Shown: positions 8,106 to 16,373 of the stretch, one piece after another
How the letters are laid out: each line of letters begins with the position of its first letter
Position numbering within the stretch: the stretch's first letter is position 1
NCBI RefSeq assembly: GCF_048323755.1
Contig: NZ_JBLWFS010000003.1
Coordinates: 62,001-126,000 of the forward strand
Reading direction: 5' to 3'
Source: Alkalihalobacterium sp048323755
Lineage (GTDB): Bacteria > Bacillota > Bacilli > Bacillales > Bacillaceae_F
Length of the DNA: 64,000 bases
Position numbers and translations under genes: made by a program
The notes under the pieces: model-generated
Told to the model about the DNA's origin: nothing
Databases searched by the model: none
Seen by the model: only the letters and a program-made list of their open reading frames with translations

Positions 8106-8327
8106 GTCCTATTAGAGGAAGTTCAAAAAGTCGGGGGAAAATAGCTGTCGATAGAAGATCTTCGACTAAGAGCCCCACGTCCTGTGGGAACGTCGAAGTC
8201 ACCACAACCTGTGGTAGCTCGTCAGCTTGCTCCTTCACTCCTAACGTATTAACCCATACGTTCCGGTACTCGGAGACTACGCTTCCTTGATCTTCTCGGC
8301 TCTTTTGGTCCTCCTTTTTGAACACGC
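8106..8327 (-). repeat. Dispersed intergenic repeat, family A copy 1
   Basis: Read on the minus strand it begins GTTCAAAAAGGAGG and ends CGACTTTTTGAAC, so its ends are 10-bp inverted repeats (GTTCAAAAAG/CTTTTTGAAC). Internal hairpins include ACGTAT...ATACGT, CCCAC...GTGGG and CCAC...GTGG. The outer segments and the ACGTAT/ATACGT-type hairpin recur in the copy at 40487-40632. ORFs across it on both strands are not genes. Confidence 0.75.
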
Positions 8328-8347
8328 ACTATTAAATAATGTAGCAT

Positions 8348-8497
8348 CGAAAAAAAATCCTCGCAAGGATTTCCTTGCGAGGTGCCCTACAACATACAAT
8401 GTATGTACAAGGCTATGGGAGAGGAGAAACCGGAGGAAGAACTTATGGGGAAACGTAAGTCTTCTCCGCGGTTGTTGCAACATCTCTCAATGTTGCT
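8348..8497 (-). ncRNA. csfG: Forespore small RNA candidate, CsfG-like
   Basis: A ~150-nt minus-strand transcript can be defined entirely from sequence. A SigF/SigG-type promoter lies at 8503-8532. The RNA starts with hairpin GCAACAT/ATGTTGC, then a second stem (GGAGAAGACTT with AAGTTCTTCCTCC) and a third (ACATAC/GTATGT). It ends with a perfect 10-bp stem CCTCGCAAGG/CCTTGCGAGG (8359-8382) and eight U residues. Unpaired stretches TTTCCCC, TTCCTCC and TTTCTCCTCTCCC are complementary to Shine-Dalgarno sequences. From memory, the SigF/SigG-dependent RNA CsfG of endospore formers lies between ylbG and ylbH; I cannot confirm the match by alignment. Confidence 0.72.
8350..8383 (-). terminator. Terminator of the csfG-like RNA
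   Basis: It is a perfect 10-bp stem with an AAAT loop. On the minus strand it is followed by ATTTTTTTT. Confidence 0.85.
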
Positions 8498-8502
8498 AAT
8501 CT

Positions 8503-8532
8503 TATTATGACCACAATAATTTTCGCTAATAC
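8503..8532 (-). promoter_or_regulatory. SigF/SigG-type promoter for the csfG-like RNA
   Basis: On the minus strand GTATT (8532-8528), 15 nt, then GGTCATAATA (8512-8503). The -10 matches the forespore consensus GGNNANANTR at every fixed position, and the -35 matches GYWTA at four of five. Confidence 0.6.
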
Positions 8533-8654
8533 ATCGTTTCGTAATTTTTTTCAATTTACATTGTAAATTATCCTATTCTTTAGTTTTTAAACCTTTTATG
8601 ATAGGATAAAAAACAAAGAAGAATGCTAGCTGCAATGAAGGAAAGGTGTATACA

Positions 8655-9206
8655 TTGAGAGTCATTTCAGGTGAAAAAAAAGGACAGCCATTAAAAGCCG
8701 TTCCAGGAACAACAACGAGACCTACTACAGATAAAGTAAAAGAATCGATATTTAATATTATCGGGCCTTATTTTGATCATGGATGGGTGCTTGATTTATA
8801 CGGAGGGAGTGGTAACTTAGGAATTGAAGCACTCAGCAGAGGGGTAGAAAAGGCGATTTTTGTTGACCAAAATCGAAAAGCTGTAGATATTATTAAGGAG
8901 AACTTAAAAGTATGTTCATACACAGAACGTGCGGAAGTTTACCGAAATGATGCGAAGCGAGCATTAAAAGCACTTATTAAGAGAGAAGTATCATTTACAT
9001 ATATCTTTTTAGACCCACCGTATGCAGAGCAAAAAATAGAGGCTGAAATCGGGATTATTCACGATTTTAATTTACTAGCAAGCGGCGGGATAATTGTGGC
9101 TGAACATGATGCATCCATCGAACTAGCTGGGCACATTGGATCTTTCTCCTGTAAAAGGCGTGAAGTATATGGGGATACAGCTATTTCATTTTATTTTTAT
9201 GAATAA
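8655..9206 (+). CDS. rsmD: 16S rRNA (guanine-966-N2)-methyltransferase RsmD
   Basis: I choose TTG 8655 (MRVISGEKKGQ), which lies 6 nt after AAAGGTG and matches the family start; GTG 8646 overlaps that site. The product is 183 residues. The family signatures are RPTTDKVKESIFN, the SAM-binding loop VLDLYGGSGNLGIEALSRG, and catalytic motif IV FLDPPY. RsmD methylates G966 of 16S rRNA in assembled small-subunit particles. It is the ylbH position in B. subtilis and is followed 26 bp later by coaD, the usual pair. Confidence 0.93.
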   Translation: MRVISGEKKGQPLKAVPGTTTRPTTDKVKESIFNIIGPYFDHGWVLDLYGGSGNLGIEALSRGVEKAIFVDQNRKAVDIIKENLKVCSYTERAEVYRNDAKRALKALIKREVSFTYIFLDPPYAEQKIEAEIGIIHDFNLLASGGIIVAEHDASIELAGHIGSFSCKRREVYGDTAISFYFYE

Positions 9207-9232
9207 TTTATTGATACTAAGGGGGAAGAAGG

Positions 9233-9721
9233 ATGGCTAGTATTGCAGTTTGTCCAGGAAGTTTCGATCCGGTTACTTATGGACATCTAGATATTATTAC
9301 GAGGGGTTCTAAAGTTTTTGACAAAGTGATTGTAGCAGTTCTAAATAATCGTAATAAAACACCATTATTTGTGGTAGAAGAGCGTGTAAAGCTACTTCAA
9401 GAAGTTACTGCTCATATCGAAAATGTGGAAATTGACTCGTTTAATGGATTATTAGTAGATTATGTGAAACAAAAGAAAGCTACAACGATCATTCGTGGCT
9501 TACGAGCAGTCTCTGACTTTGAATATGAAATGCAAGCGGCTTCAATTAACAGAAAACTTGACCCTGAAGTTGAAACTTTCTTTATGATGACAAACAATCA
9601 ATTCTCATACTTAAGTTCAAGTATTGTAAAAGAAGTTGCAAAGTACGGTGCAAATGTATCAGATATTGTTCCAGATGTCGTAGAAGCAGCGCTACGTACA
9701 AAATATACGAACCTGAAATAA
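9233..9721 (+). CDS. coaD: Phosphopantetheine adenylyltransferase
   Basis: The 162-residue protein starts at ATG after GGGGGAAGAAGG. It shows the nucleotidyltransferase motif CPGSFDPVTYGHLDII, containing the TxGH site, the IIRGLRAVSDFEYE segment, and the second signature YLSSSIVKEVA. CoaD joins 4'-phosphopantetheine and ATP to give dephospho-CoA, the penultimate step of CoA synthesis, and is a cytosolic hexamer. It sits behind rsmD, as in most Firmicutes, and converges on ylbJ with a shared hairpin between the stops. Confidence 0.97.
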   Translation: MASIAVCPGSFDPVTYGHLDIITRGSKVFDKVIVAVLNNRNKTPLFVVEERVKLLQEVTAHIENVEIDSFNGLLVDYVKQKKATTIIRGLRAVSDFEYEMQAASINRKLDPEVETFFMMTNNQFSYLSSSIVKEVAKYGANVSDIVPDVVEAALRTKYTNLK

Positions 9722-9750
9722 AAACCATTTCAACATGAAATGGTTTTTAT
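9720..9750. terminator. Bidirectional terminator between coaD and ylbJ
   Basis: AAAACCATTT pairs with AAATGGTTTT around a 6-7 nt loop, with T runs on both strands. Confidence 0.8.
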
Positions 9751-10964
9751 TTTACCGTAAGGGCACGTTTTGTATGAATTCCAATATAGATTAGAAGCCC
9801 GAACAGTGTGATAAAAGATCCAAACTGAACTAGTCCGTTCCAACCTGTGATTAGCCAAGACCAAGATTGCTCTTGAAGAAACACTGGAATAGTTCCATCA
9901 TGATCAACTCCGACTTGACTAAGATATAACGGCTTCCATAATAAGATTACAATTACTGAAGAGAAAATTCCGTGTAATATTCGAGCAATGAAGTACGGCT
10001 TAAACCGAATATCGGTTTCTGCTAATATACTAGCAACTTGAGCTTGGACGGAAAAGCCACTAAAGGCTAAAATAAAACTAGCAATAATGACTTGTTGAAA
10101 TAATGAAGCATTTGCTTCTGAAGTCAATTGACTGCCAAGCGTTATTTCAAATAATCCGGCGATAAGAGGCATACTTAATTCACTGGGTAAAGCTAAAAAA
10201 GTAAAAAGAATTGAAATGAAGGATGATAATAACGTAAGTACACCTATTAAACTTAAAAGCTTGTTTAATACGGAAAATAAAATAATAAATCCACCAATCA
10301 TTAATAATGTATTAATGGAAGATTGAACAGCGTCACCTAGTAGTTTCCCAATTGGACGACCATCTTTTAGACGTTCTTCATGAAGGGACTTAATAGCATC
10401 TTTAAAACTTTTTGGTGACTGTCCTTCTTTTGTTTGAGGTGTCGTTTCTTTACCACCATGAAACCTCATGATGAAGCCAACACAAAAATTCCCTAGATAG
10501 TGGGCAATGGCGAGAACAACACCTAGTGCTGGATTATGAAAAAAACCGACGGCTACTGCACCGAATATAAAGAGAGGATTAGAAGCATTCGTGAACGTGA
10601 CGAGACGCTCCGCTTCTAACCTACTAAGTTTCTTTTCTTGACGTAACCGTGCTGTTAATTTTGCCCCAGCTGGGAATCCGGATGCTAATCCCATAGCCCA
10701 AACAAAGCCACCGACACCGGGAACTCTGAAAACAGGTCTCATAAATGGATTTAGAAGTGTGCCAATAAATGTGACGACACCGAAACCGATCAACAGTTCT
10801 GAAACGATAAAAAAAGGCAATAATGAAGGAAACACAACTTCCCACCACATGGTTAAGCCACGTAGTGAAGCTTCGAATGATTCTTTAGGGTAGATCATTA
10901 GTGAAGCTGTTAATGAAGTCGCTAATATTGCAAGTACAATTGTTTTAACCATTGAAGAATTCAA
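9747..10964 (-). CDS. ylbJ: Sporulation integral membrane protein YlbJ
   Basis: TTG 10964 is 8 nt after AAGGAGG, whereas the next ATG (10952) is about 20 nt away and the longer upstream frame has no site; this gives 405 residues. There are about eight to ten hydrophobic segments, and both halves carry the nucleoside-recognition (Gate) type pattern (GLTMWWEVVFPSLLPFFIVSELLIG and SSINTLLMIGGFIILFSVL). B. subtilis YlbJ is made in the mother cell and needed for a proper spore cortex and heat resistance. The transported molecule is unknown. It is divergent from ylbK. Confidence 0.92.
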   Translation of the reverse strand: MNSSMVKTIVLAILATSLTASLMIYPKESFEASLRGLTMWWEVVFPSLLPFFIVSELLIGFGVVTFIGTLLNPFMRPVFRVPGVGGFVWAMGLASGFPAGAKLTARLRQEKKLSRLEAERLVTFTNASNPLFIFGAVAVGFFHNPALGVVLAIAHYLGNFCVGFIMRFHGGKETTPQTKEGQSPKSFKDAIKSLHEERLKDGRPIGKLLGDAVQSSINTLLMIGGFIILFSVLNKLLSLIGVLTLLSSFISILFTFLALPSELSMPLIAGLFEITLGSQLTSEANASLFQQVIIASFILAFSGFSVQAQVASILAETDIRFKPYFIARILHGIFSSVIVILLWKPLYLSQVGVDHDGTIPVFLQEQSWSWLITGWNGLVQFGSFITLFGLLIYIGIHTKRALTVK

Positions 10965-11099
10965 GAGGGCTTCCTCCTTTTTGAACACACACTTGAAACA
11001 ATTCAACCTGTCCCACTAATCAATATACGTATAGCTCGTCAATTTAGACCATATGATTGAAAACAGGGGTTGTAACCTGTAAGATAGGAGTGGATATTT

Positions 11100-11897
11100 T
11101 TGGATCGACCTAAAATCGGATTAGCTCTTGGCTCTGGTGGAGCACGAGGGTTTGCTCATATTGGTGTATTAAAAGTGTTAGAAGAAGCGAATATTCCAAT
11201 TGATTTTATCGCGGGGAGCAGTATCGGGTCACTTGCCGGTGTCTTATATGGTGCAGGACAATCACCTGAAACCCTTGAAAAATTTGCGAAACTATTCCGA
11301 CGAAAGTATTATTTAGATTTCACCGTACCGAAGATGGGGTTTGTGGCAGGCAAAAAGGTAAAAGAACTTATTCATATTTTAGCCAAAGGTAAAAACCTTG
11401 AAGAGTTATCGCCGCCAGTCTGGGTTGTAGCAACAGATTTATTAAAAGGAGAACGAGTTGTTTTTAAAGATGGACCTGCTGCTCCTGCTATCAGGGCAAG
11501 TATTTCAATACCCGGTATCTTTGTGCCCGAAAAAAGGGATGGGCGTCTGCTTGTTGATGGTGGAGTGATTGATCGGGTACCTGTATCTGTCGTTAAAGAA
11601 ATGGGAGCGGATATAACGATTGCTGTTGATGTTTCTTATTTTCAAGTGGATCCGCTAATTACTTCGATCTACGATGTAATATTACAAACGATGGATATTA
11701 TGGAGCGTGAAATGGTCCGTCTCCGAGAGATTGATACGGATGTTATGATCCGTCCAATGGTAAAGCAAGCAAGCTCTATTGCTTTTACAAATGTAGAAGA
11801 ATATATTCGGCTTGGAGAGGAAGAAGCTAAAAAGCAACTCGATTTAATCCATGAACAAATTGACAGGTGGAAGGAGAAACAATCGGATGGTCATTGA
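11100..11897 (+). CDS. ylbK: Patatin-like phospholipase YlbK (RssA family)
   Basis: The start is TTG 11100 behind ATAGGAG; no better in-frame ATG exists. The 265-residue protein has the patatin glycine-rich oxyanion loop GLALGSGGARGFAHIGVL, the nucleophile elbow GSSIG (Ser near residue 41) and the catalytic DGG (LLVDGGVIDRVP), so the Ser-Asp dyad is complete. It probably hydrolyses lipid esters at the membrane, but no substrate is known. It overlaps the ylbL start by 11 bp, so the two are translated from one message. Confidence 0.93.
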   Translation: MDRPKIGLALGSGGARGFAHIGVLKVLEEANIPIDFIAGSSIGSLAGVLYGAGQSPETLEKFAKLFRRKYYLDFTVPKMGFVAGKKVKELIHILAKGKNLEELSPPVWVVATDLLKGERVVFKDGPAAPAIRASISIPGIFVPEKRDGRLLVDGGVIDRVPVSVVKEMGADITIAVDVSYFQVDPLITSIYDVILQTMDIMEREMVRLREIDTDVMIRPMVKQASSIAFTNVEEYIRLGEEEAKKQLDLIHEQIDRWKEKQSDGH

Positions 11898-12945
11898 AAA
11901 AAAGAAAAAAATTAGTAAAGTTTGGATTATTGGAGCGATCTTAATTGTACTTCATTTTTATAAACTGCCCTTTTACTACTCTCAACCAGGAGATGCTAAA
12001 GAGTTAGCCCCATTTGTAGAAGTAGAAGGTGGTTATAAGGAGGAACAAGGGTCCTTTATGTTAACTACAGTGTTAATGGGACAAACAAATGTTTATTTTT
12101 ATGCATGGGCTCACCTAAGTGATTACCGGGATATTTATCCTGAGGATCAAATAAAACGCCCAGAAGAAACAGAAGAAGATTACCTTCACCGACAACAAAT
12201 GATGATGAATACTTCTCAGGACGCTGCAAAGATTGCAGCCTACGAATATGCAGGCAAGGAAGTCAATATATCTTATAACGGAATTATGATTACTTCATTC
12301 ATCGAAGGTATGTCTGCAGAAGAGTATCTAACCCATGAAGACCGGATTTTAGCAGTAGATGGGTATAGGGTACATACGGTTAATGAGTTAAATAAACGAC
12401 TTGCTGGTAAAGATTTGGGGGAGGAGGCAGTATTAACGGTTCTTCGAGATGGTGAGGAAGTCGAAATTGCAGTTCCCTTATCAACATTTCCAGAGGATAT
12501 AGAAGGCGGGGAAGGTAGAGTTGGAATTGGTATTATGTATCCAGTTGCAGATCGAACACTCTCATTCACCCCTGAAGTAACAATTGATGTTCGGAATATC
12601 GGGGGGCCATCTGCCGGGTTTATGTTCTCTTTAGAAGTTCTTAATCAATTAACTCCAGAAGATTTAACGAAAGGGTATCATATATCTGGTACGGGAACGA
12701 TTGATGAACAAGGGAATGTAGGCCGTATAGGCGGTGCTAAACAAAAAGTAGTAGCTGCTCATAATGCTGGGTCGGATATATTCTTTGTTCCTAAGGAAGG
12801 TGATCGAGAGGGCTCAAATTATAAAGAAGCAATCGCAACAGCAAAAGAGCTAGGGACATCAACTAAAGTGATAGGGGTTAATACACTAGCAGAGGCTGTT
12901 GAATATTTAGAAAGTCTTGGACCCAAAGAAGAAAAAGAAGGTTAA
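11887..12945 (+). CDS. ylbL: Membrane-anchored Lon-like PDZ protease YlbL/DdcP
   Basis: ATG 11887 follows AAGGAG and gives 352 residues. A single N-terminal transmembrane segment (VWIIGAILIVLHFY) is followed by an extracytoplasmic region, a PDZ domain (GIMITSFIEGMSAEEYL...DRILAVDG) and a Lon-type protease domain. The catalytic dyad is visible: Ser in GGPSAGFMF and Lys in GGAKQKV. In B. subtilis this protease (DdcP) helps degrade the SOS division inhibitor YneA during recovery from DNA damage. Translation is likely coupled to ylbK. A hairpin after the stop serves this gene and converging tmcAL. Confidence 0.93.
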   Translation: MVIEKKKKISKVWIIGAILIVLHFYKLPFYYSQPGDAKELAPFVEVEGGYKEEQGSFMLTTVLMGQTNVYFYAWAHLSDYRDIYPEDQIKRPEETEEDYLHRQQMMMNTSQDAAKIAAYEYAGKEVNISYNGIMITSFIEGMSAEEYLTHEDRILAVDGYRVHTVNELNKRLAGKDLGEEAVLTVLRDGEEVEIAVPLSTFPEDIEGGEGRVGIGIMYPVADRTLSFTPEVTIDVRNIGGPSAGFMFSLEVLNQLTPEDLTKGYHISGTGTIDEQGNVGRIGGAKQKVVAAHNAGSDIFFVPKEGDREGSNYKEAIATAKELGTSTKVIGVNTLAEAVEYLESLGPKEEKEG

Positions 12946-12995
12946 TGTCGCTAGCCGATGGCTTAAGTGGCTTCAACCAAATAATTTTAACGAGA

Positions 12996-13036
12996 AAATA
13001 AGACATTAGCTTACTGCCAATGTCTTATTTTTTTAG
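12996..13036. terminator. Bidirectional terminator between ylbL and tmcAL
   Basis: AATAAGACATT pairs with AATGTCTTATT and is followed by seven T residues. Confidence 0.85.
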
Positions 13037-14263
13037 CTGTTCAGTAAAGCGAATAGGGGCCTGAGTGAATTCTTCTTTCAGGCGGACGTTTTGTAAACGC
13101 TTCGGTAAAGCGAGTGTATAAATATTAGAAACTTTTTTTTCTAATTCTAAAACTGGGTGATAAAAAGAATTTACTTTTGTCACCAATGGGATATCAACTG
13201 ACTTTTTTTTCTGGTTTAAGTAAGCTTGTCCTTTAGAACTCATGCCAAGTAGACGCAGGTATGGTGGAGGATTTCCAGCGTTTGCCCACTTCATGTCCAC
13301 TTTTTTCGTATTCGTTAAAATGTGTAAGCAGTAGCGTTGAAGACGATTCCAAGTGTAACGCTTTGTTTTGATCAAATGCATAAACTCAGCAAAGTTATTA
13401 GCAGCACTAATAAACCGTTTTAAGCGATACTCTAAGCCTTCTTCACCCTCATAGATGTCAGCAAGTTCAGCTTCTGTCGATGAAAGAATTTGATACTTTA
13501 GCATCGGAAAATAAAGTTCCCAATCATGGAGTGTATGATTAGATGTTTCATAGTCAGTTAATAACTCTAATGTGCTTTTAGGTATGACTCTATCGATTGT
13601 CCCTTTTTCGTTTGTTGAATTGTTAAAAATCGCTTTTCTAATACTTGTAGCACTAGCAATGGTTTCAGATGCAAAGCCTTCATCATGATATTGTGCGGAC
13701 TTTCGCTGTATGGTTTTACCTTTCATTTTGTTTCCTAGACGATGGATTGCCTCAACGTAATGATAACCTAGTATATTATTAGGTTGTGACAAGTCTAAGA
13801 GTTGCTGTTCGCCTTTAATTGAAGAAAAAGCTAAAGATGTCGCTTTAGGGTAACTATTTCCTTGACTCATATAAAACTGAATTTGTTCATTAAAATTTTG
13901 TTTGTTTTCATTGATAAAATGATATAGCTCATGAAAAAGATCAATGTTTCCAGCCTCGCTGCCGAAACAAACTTCTTCTACACCGATTGCTTGTAATATG
14001 GAAATGGAACCGAGTGCAAAAATCTCTGCTTTTTGGGTAGAATAAGCATAGGGAAGTTCCAAGACTATATCTACACCTGAGGCTAATGCCATTTTCGTTC
14101 TTTGCCATTTTGAGACAATCGCTGGCTCACCACGCTGTAGAAAGTTTCCACTCATTACAGCGATAACAACATCACCTTCTGTAACACGTTTTGACTCTTC
14201 TAAATGATATAAATGCCCATTATGAAAAGGGTTATATTCAACGACAACTCCGATAGCTTTCAT
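13025..14263 (-). CDS. tmcAL: tRNA(Met) cytidine acetate ligase TmcAL (YlbM)
   Basis: ATG 14263 (MKAIGVVVEYNPFHNGH) directly follows GGAGGAGAGAAT, giving 412 residues. The first 130 residues are a nucleotidyltransferase-like domain with the HxGH-type motif NPFHNGHLYHL and SGNFLQRGEPAIVSKWQR. B. subtilis TmcAL (YlbM) uses ATP and acetate to make N4-acetylcytidine at the wobble position of elongator tRNA-Met. The second half is the helical tRNA-binding region. It is divergent from ylbN, the normal arrangement. Confidence 0.93.
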   Translation of the reverse strand: MKAIGVVVEYNPFHNGHLYHLEESKRVTEGDVVIAVMSGNFLQRGEPAIVSKWQRTKMALASGVDIVLELPYAYSTQKAEIFALGSISILQAIGVEEVCFGSEAGNIDLFHELYHFINENKQNFNEQIQFYMSQGNSYPKATSLAFSSIKGEQQLLDLSQPNNILGYHYVEAIHRLGNKMKGKTIQRKSAQYHDEGFASETIASATSIRKAIFNNSTNEKGTIDRVIPKSTLELLTDYETSNHTLHDWELYFPMLKYQILSSTEAELADIYEGEEGLEYRLKRFISAANNFAEFMHLIKTKRYTWNRLQRYCLHILTNTKKVDMKWANAGNPPPYLRLLGMSSKGQAYLNQKKKSVDIPLVTKVNSFYHPVLELEKKVSNIYTLALPKRLQNVRLKEEFTQAPIRFTEQLKK

Positions 14264-14517
14264 ATTCTCTCCTCCAAGCATAAAATACCAACTTAAATGA
14301 AGGTAAGCTTTGTTTTTCAGTCATAGACGAATGTACCAATAAAAATACATAATGGTATAGTGAATTATACTAATAAAAAGTATAGCATTTATAAAAGAAC
14401 TTGCAATTCTATTGGGAAAAATGATAAAGTAAACACTTGAAAATAGTGTAAAGAAAATAAGTTGACAAATAATAATTACACAGCTATAATTACTCTTGTT
14501 GCCTTGAGGTGATTTTT

Positions 14518-15030
14518 TTGAAGTGGACAATTCAACAACTGAATGGTTTAAAAAGTAGGGGATTAACGTTTGACGAGACGGTGGATCTTAGTGATATTAA
14601 AAAGCTTGACCCACAGATACGGGATATTACACCAGTTCGAGTGATTGGTGAAGCGATATTTTCTAAGAATTTGATTTCGTTTCCGCTTGAAATAAAGGGA
14701 GAAATGACATTACCTTGTTCTAGATCGTTAATAGATGTAAAGTTTCCCTTTCACCTTCAAGTGAAAGAAGTCTTTAGTTTGGATGACCATGCATGGATAA
14801 GTGAAGATGAAGAAGAACATGTTCACTCCGTAGATGGAGACACAATTGATCTTGTTCCATACATAATGGAACATATCCTTCTAGAAATCCCACTGCAGCT
14901 CATTAGCAAAGAAGCAAATGAAAAAGGTCTCCAATCTGGTCAAGACTGGGAATTAATTACGGAAGAAAATAAGAAAGAACGTATTGATCCTCGCCTTGCA
15001 GACTTAGCTAAATTCTTCGATCAACAGTAA
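14518..15030 (+). CDS. ylbN: YceD/DUF177 family protein (YlbN)
   Basis: TTG 14518 lies 6 nt after GAGGTG and gives MKWTIQQLNGL, the usual family start; GTG 14509 is part of the site. The product has 170 residues. DUF177 features are the DETVDLSDI start region, LPCSRSLIDVKFPFHLQVKEVF and the end DPRLADLAKFFDQQ. The family is almost always encoded just before rpmF and is thought to affect rRNA processing or ribosome assembly. The spacing to rpmF is about 120 bp without a terminator, so they probably share a transcript. Confidence 0.92.
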   Translation: MKWTIQQLNGLKSRGLTFDETVDLSDIKKLDPQIRDITPVRVIGEAIFSKNLISFPLEIKGEMTLPCSRSLIDVKFPFHLQVKEVFSLDDHAWISEDEEEHVHSVDGDTIDLVPYIMEHILLEIPLQLISKEANEKGLQSGQDWELITEENKKERIDPRLADLAKFFDQQ

Positions 15031-15148
15031 TATTGGGAGCATCGGCTTTTTCGGCCTTAATTGTTCTGGTTAGCAACGACTAACCGCATAAATATCATAA
15101 ATGTAAAATTTTTAGTAACATTGACAGCCCTTTAAGGAGGTGGGAATG

Positions 15149-15322
15149 ATGGCAGTACCTTTTAGAAGAACTTCAAAAACTCGCAAAAGAAAACGTCGTA
15201 CTCACTACAAATTAGCAGTACCAGGTATGGTAAAGTGCCCTGAGTGTGGAGAGTTAAAAATTGCACACCGTGTATGTAAAGAGTGTGGATCATACAAAGG
15301 ACAAGACGTTTTAAACAAATAA
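15149..15322 (+). CDS. rpmF: 50S ribosomal protein L32, zinc-ribbon form
   Basis: The 57-residue product from ATG 15149 (MAVPFRRTSKTRKRKRRTHYK) has AAGGAGG 8 nt upstream; an ATG one codon earlier is closer to the site. It carries four Cys in CPEC...CKEC, the zinc-binding C+ version of L32. Many bacilli have a Cys-less paralogue used when zinc is short; none is seen here. L32 is a late-assembling large-subunit protein near the peptidyl-transferase centre. The ylbN-rpmF pair is conserved. A strong hairpin follows. Confidence 0.97.
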   Translation: MAVPFRRTSKTRKRKRRTHYKLAVPGMVKCPECGELKIAHRVCKECGSYKGQDVLNK

Positions 15323-15339
15323 TAAATGAGTTTCATAAA

Positions 15340-15377
15340 TAATAAGCAAAAGGGATCATCCTTTTGCTTATTTTTTT
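15340..15377 (+). terminator. Terminator after rpmF
   Basis: AATAAGCAAAAGG pairs with CCTTTTGCTTATT across a short loop and is followed by seven T residues. Confidence 0.88.
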
Positions 15378-15443
15378 AGTCTCTTTTTATTGAAGGAGAT
15401 AAAAGAAAAATGTCGAAATAGATTAAAAATGAAGGGGGCAATG

Positions 15444-16205
15444 ATGTTGGAAAAGGTACAATTAGTTCGTGAAGATGGAATTGCGTGGTTAATTATTAAT
15501 CGTGAGGATAAAAGGAATGCGGTTGATTATGACGTAATGAACTTACTAACAGAAAAATTAGATGAGATTGAAACTAATGAACAAGATAAAATTGTTGTCA
15601 TAAGGGGAAAAGGAGATCAAGCCTTTTGCTCTGGTGGAGATCTTTCCATCTTTCATTTATTACATACGAAAAAGCAGGCAGAGGAAATGCTTTCAAAAAT
15701 GGGTGAAATTTTATTTCGACTTTTTTTCTTTCCGAAGCCAACCGTTGCAGCAATTAATGGTACCGCAGTTGGCGGGGGCTGTGAATTAGCGACTGCGTGT
15801 GATTTTAGACTTGCTGCACCACATGCAAAAGTAGGGTTTGTTCAAGGGACGCTTGGTATAACGACGGGGTGGGGTGCTTCTACGATGTTATTTGAGCGAA
15901 TTGATCAAGCGAACGCACTACAAATGCTTATGACAGCTGAACGATTTAATGTGCATGAAGCTGTTAATCTTAATTTTATTCAACAGGTTATTGAGTCAAA
16001 TCATTTTGACTCTGGCTGTAAGGAATGGTTAGCTCCATTTTTAAAACAATCAACTCCTGTGTTGAAAGCCTATAAAAAACGCTGGACGGACTGCTTCGAT
16101 AAAGCGAGTGTAAAAAGCAGGTTCTTAAACGAAATTGATGAATGTTCGACATTATGGGAGTCTGACGAACACCATGCTGCTGTTGAACGTTTTTTATCCA
16201 AGTAA
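15444..16205 (+). CDS. Enoyl-CoA hydratase/isomerase family protein
   Basis: Adjacent ATGs at 15441 and 15444 follow GAAGGGGG; I use 15444 (253 residues). The crotonase-fold signatures are REDKRNAVDY, the oxyanion segment GDQAFCSGGDLSIF, and AAINGTAVGGGCELATACDFRLA. In the last, the residue after GGG/CE corresponds to the first catalytic Glu of hydratases. The second Glu position is less clear (QGTLGITTGWGAST), so it may be an isomerase or other crotonase. It lies between rpmF and gerR, where B. subtilis has no such gene. No other fatty-acid genes are nearby. Confidence 0.85.
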   Translation: MLEKVQLVREDGIAWLIINREDKRNAVDYDVMNLLTEKLDEIETNEQDKIVVIRGKGDQAFCSGGDLSIFHLLHTKKQAEEMLSKMGEILFRLFFFPKPTVAAINGTAVGGGCELATACDFRLAAPHAKVGFVQGTLGITTGWGASTMLFERIDQANALQMLMTAERFNVHEAVNLNFIQQVIESNHFDSGCKEWLAPFLKQSTPVLKAYKKRWTDCFDKASVKSRFLNEIDECSTLWESDEHHAAVERFLSK

Positions 16206-16373
16206 ACAAAGTCTAACGAAAAATGCTTTTTCAGCTAACTAGAAAACTCTTTATTCGCTCTTGTGAATACTTTAATAAAATCGAGGACATAATCCTTTAA
16301 TAGAACATAAAAGTCTATCTTATCTAGTAGATGCATAAGTATAGACAAAAGATGTTTTAGGAGGGATAATAAC

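Noticed and set aside
8098..8499. ORFs of 68-75 codons on both strands beside csfG
   Set aside because: They run through the family A repeat and the sRNA hairpins, overlap each other on opposite strands, and have no convincing ribosome sites.
14321..14530. 69-codon hydrophobic minus-strand ORF between tmcAL and ylbN
   Set aside because: It starts at TTG without a ribosome site, overlaps the ylbN start, and its hydrophobicity follows from AT-rich intergenic DNA.
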